From NCBI GenBank assembly GCA_903865935.1, contig CAIPLT010000016.1, positions 1-43,315 on the forward strand: a stretch of DNA of 43,315 bases, read 5' to 3'. Every line of letters begins with the position of its first letter. The stretch's first letter is position 1. The position numbers and the translations under genes were made by a program. Shown here one piece after another: positions 43,074 to 43,315 of this stretch. A model generated the notes under the pieces. The model did no database searches and was not told where the DNA came from. It was given only the letters and a program-made list of their open reading frames with translations. The DNA is from Caldifarciminota bacterium. Lineage in GTDB: Bacteria > Hydrothermota > Tepidihabitantia > Tepidihabitantales > CAIPLT01.

Positions 43074-43315
43074 ATGGCAAAGAGATTACGTGCAGTAACA
43101 ATCGAAAAAGGTGTAACGGTCAGTTTTGCTGATAACGGTTCGAAGATAGTTGTTAAAGGACCATTAGGCCAACTCGAGACAAAAATTCATCCGACCGTCT
43201 TGGTAGAGATGAAAGATAATACGATAACCGTAAGCGAAAAAAATCCTGAAGCACTAATGCAAGTCGGCACGATCCGAGCTCTTATACTTAATATGATTAA
43301 AGGTGTTACAAAAGG
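43074..43315 (+). CDS. rplF: Ribosomal protein L6 (uL6), N-terminal part, cut by window edge
   Basis: 80 codons are visible. The first domain of L6 is recognisable: EKGVTVSFADNGSKIVVKGPLGQLETKIHP, DNTITVSEKN and GTIRALILNMIKGVTKG match the bacterial pattern 'GV.V.v....v.VKGPkG.L....hp ... n.i.V ... GttRsLi.NMv.GVtkG'. The very N-terminus (MAKRLRAVTI) lacks the usual SRIGK.PI motif. It is too short for an entry in the open-frame list because the window ends. L6 usually lies in the middle of the spc operon, but here it is first in its own unit, divergent from rocD. Confidence 0.88.
   Translation, partial: MAKRLRAVTIEKGVTVSFADNGSKIVVKGPLGQLETKIHPTVLVEMKDNTITVSEKNPEALMQVGTIRALILNMIKGVTK

Noticed and set aside
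1-43315. CRISPR arrays, tRNA and rRNA genes, insertion sequences
   Set aside because: No regularly spaced direct repeats, cloverleaf-like spacers, rRNA segments or transposase genes were seen on either strand when reading the spacers; a dedicated scan was not possible.

Overview
The window looks like a chromosomal segment of an uncultured, AT-rich, diderm bacterium. Several large secreted proteins end in an 'NPNPF ... GxYxxxWDGxDxxGxxVxxGIYF' tail (FlgD-like / type IX secretion sorting style). Gingipain-like C25 proteins, LVIVD and Ycf48-type repeat proteins and a predicted outer-membrane barrel fit the FCB group or candidate phyla such as WOR-3/Stahlbacteria or Cloacimonadota. This assignment is an inference from protein style; no rRNA or tRNA gene is visible.

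Layout. 1-1971 (minus): 5' part of clpB, a small membrane protein and a RelE-type toxin-antitoxin pair. 2069-3817 (minus): a secreted PHP-domain protein. 3818-4236: a gene-free patch with a displaced copy of the leuS 3' end and a long attC-like imperfect hairpin. 4237-8762 (minus): an MDR oxidoreductase, leuS and holA. 8855-12402 (minus): radical SAM/SPASM enzyme, DUF1464 kinase-like protein, ruvX and mltG, mostly with overlapping stops and starts. 12403-12931: mostly non-coding. 12932-21696 (minus): a six-gene type I restriction-modification operon in the order hsdR, SAP-like protein, SAHH-like protein, hsdS, hsdM, DUF3883. 21850-24666 (minus): uvrA. 24925-40513 (plus): a ten-gene operon starting with poly-gamma-glutamate synthase genes pgsB, pgsC and pgsW, followed by envelope proteins and secreted peptidase-like proteins. 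40502-42965 (minus): Nudix hydrolase, rfbD-like reductase, rocD-like aminotransferase. 43074 to the end (plus): 5' part of rplF.

How the genes work together. The most unusual unit is the restriction operon. Between hsdR and hsdS sit a 357-residue protein with an N-terminal SAP-like segment and a 540-residue protein joining a winged-helix/zinc-ribbon front to a Rossmann domain of the S-adenosylhomocysteine hydrolase family with partly degenerate catalytic residues. Both have strong ribosome binding sites and overlap by 35 bases, so they look like a translationally coupled module inside a defence locus. I do not recognise it as a described system. The second unit of note is the plus-strand operon, which looks like a diderm version of poly-gamma-glutamate synthesis: PgsB, PgsC and PgsW are present, PgsA/CapA is absent, and an outer-membrane barrel and a duplicated-domain secreted protein follow.

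Regulation. At least six transcription units start with a -35/-10 promoter whose -10 box ends only 6-10 bases before the start codon (antitoxin, PHP protein, radical SAM gene, uvrA, pgsB, rplF). Their mRNAs should be leaderless, while internal operon genes have normal Shine-Dalgarno sequences. pgsB also has a textbook sigma-54 element upstream of its sigma-70 promoter.
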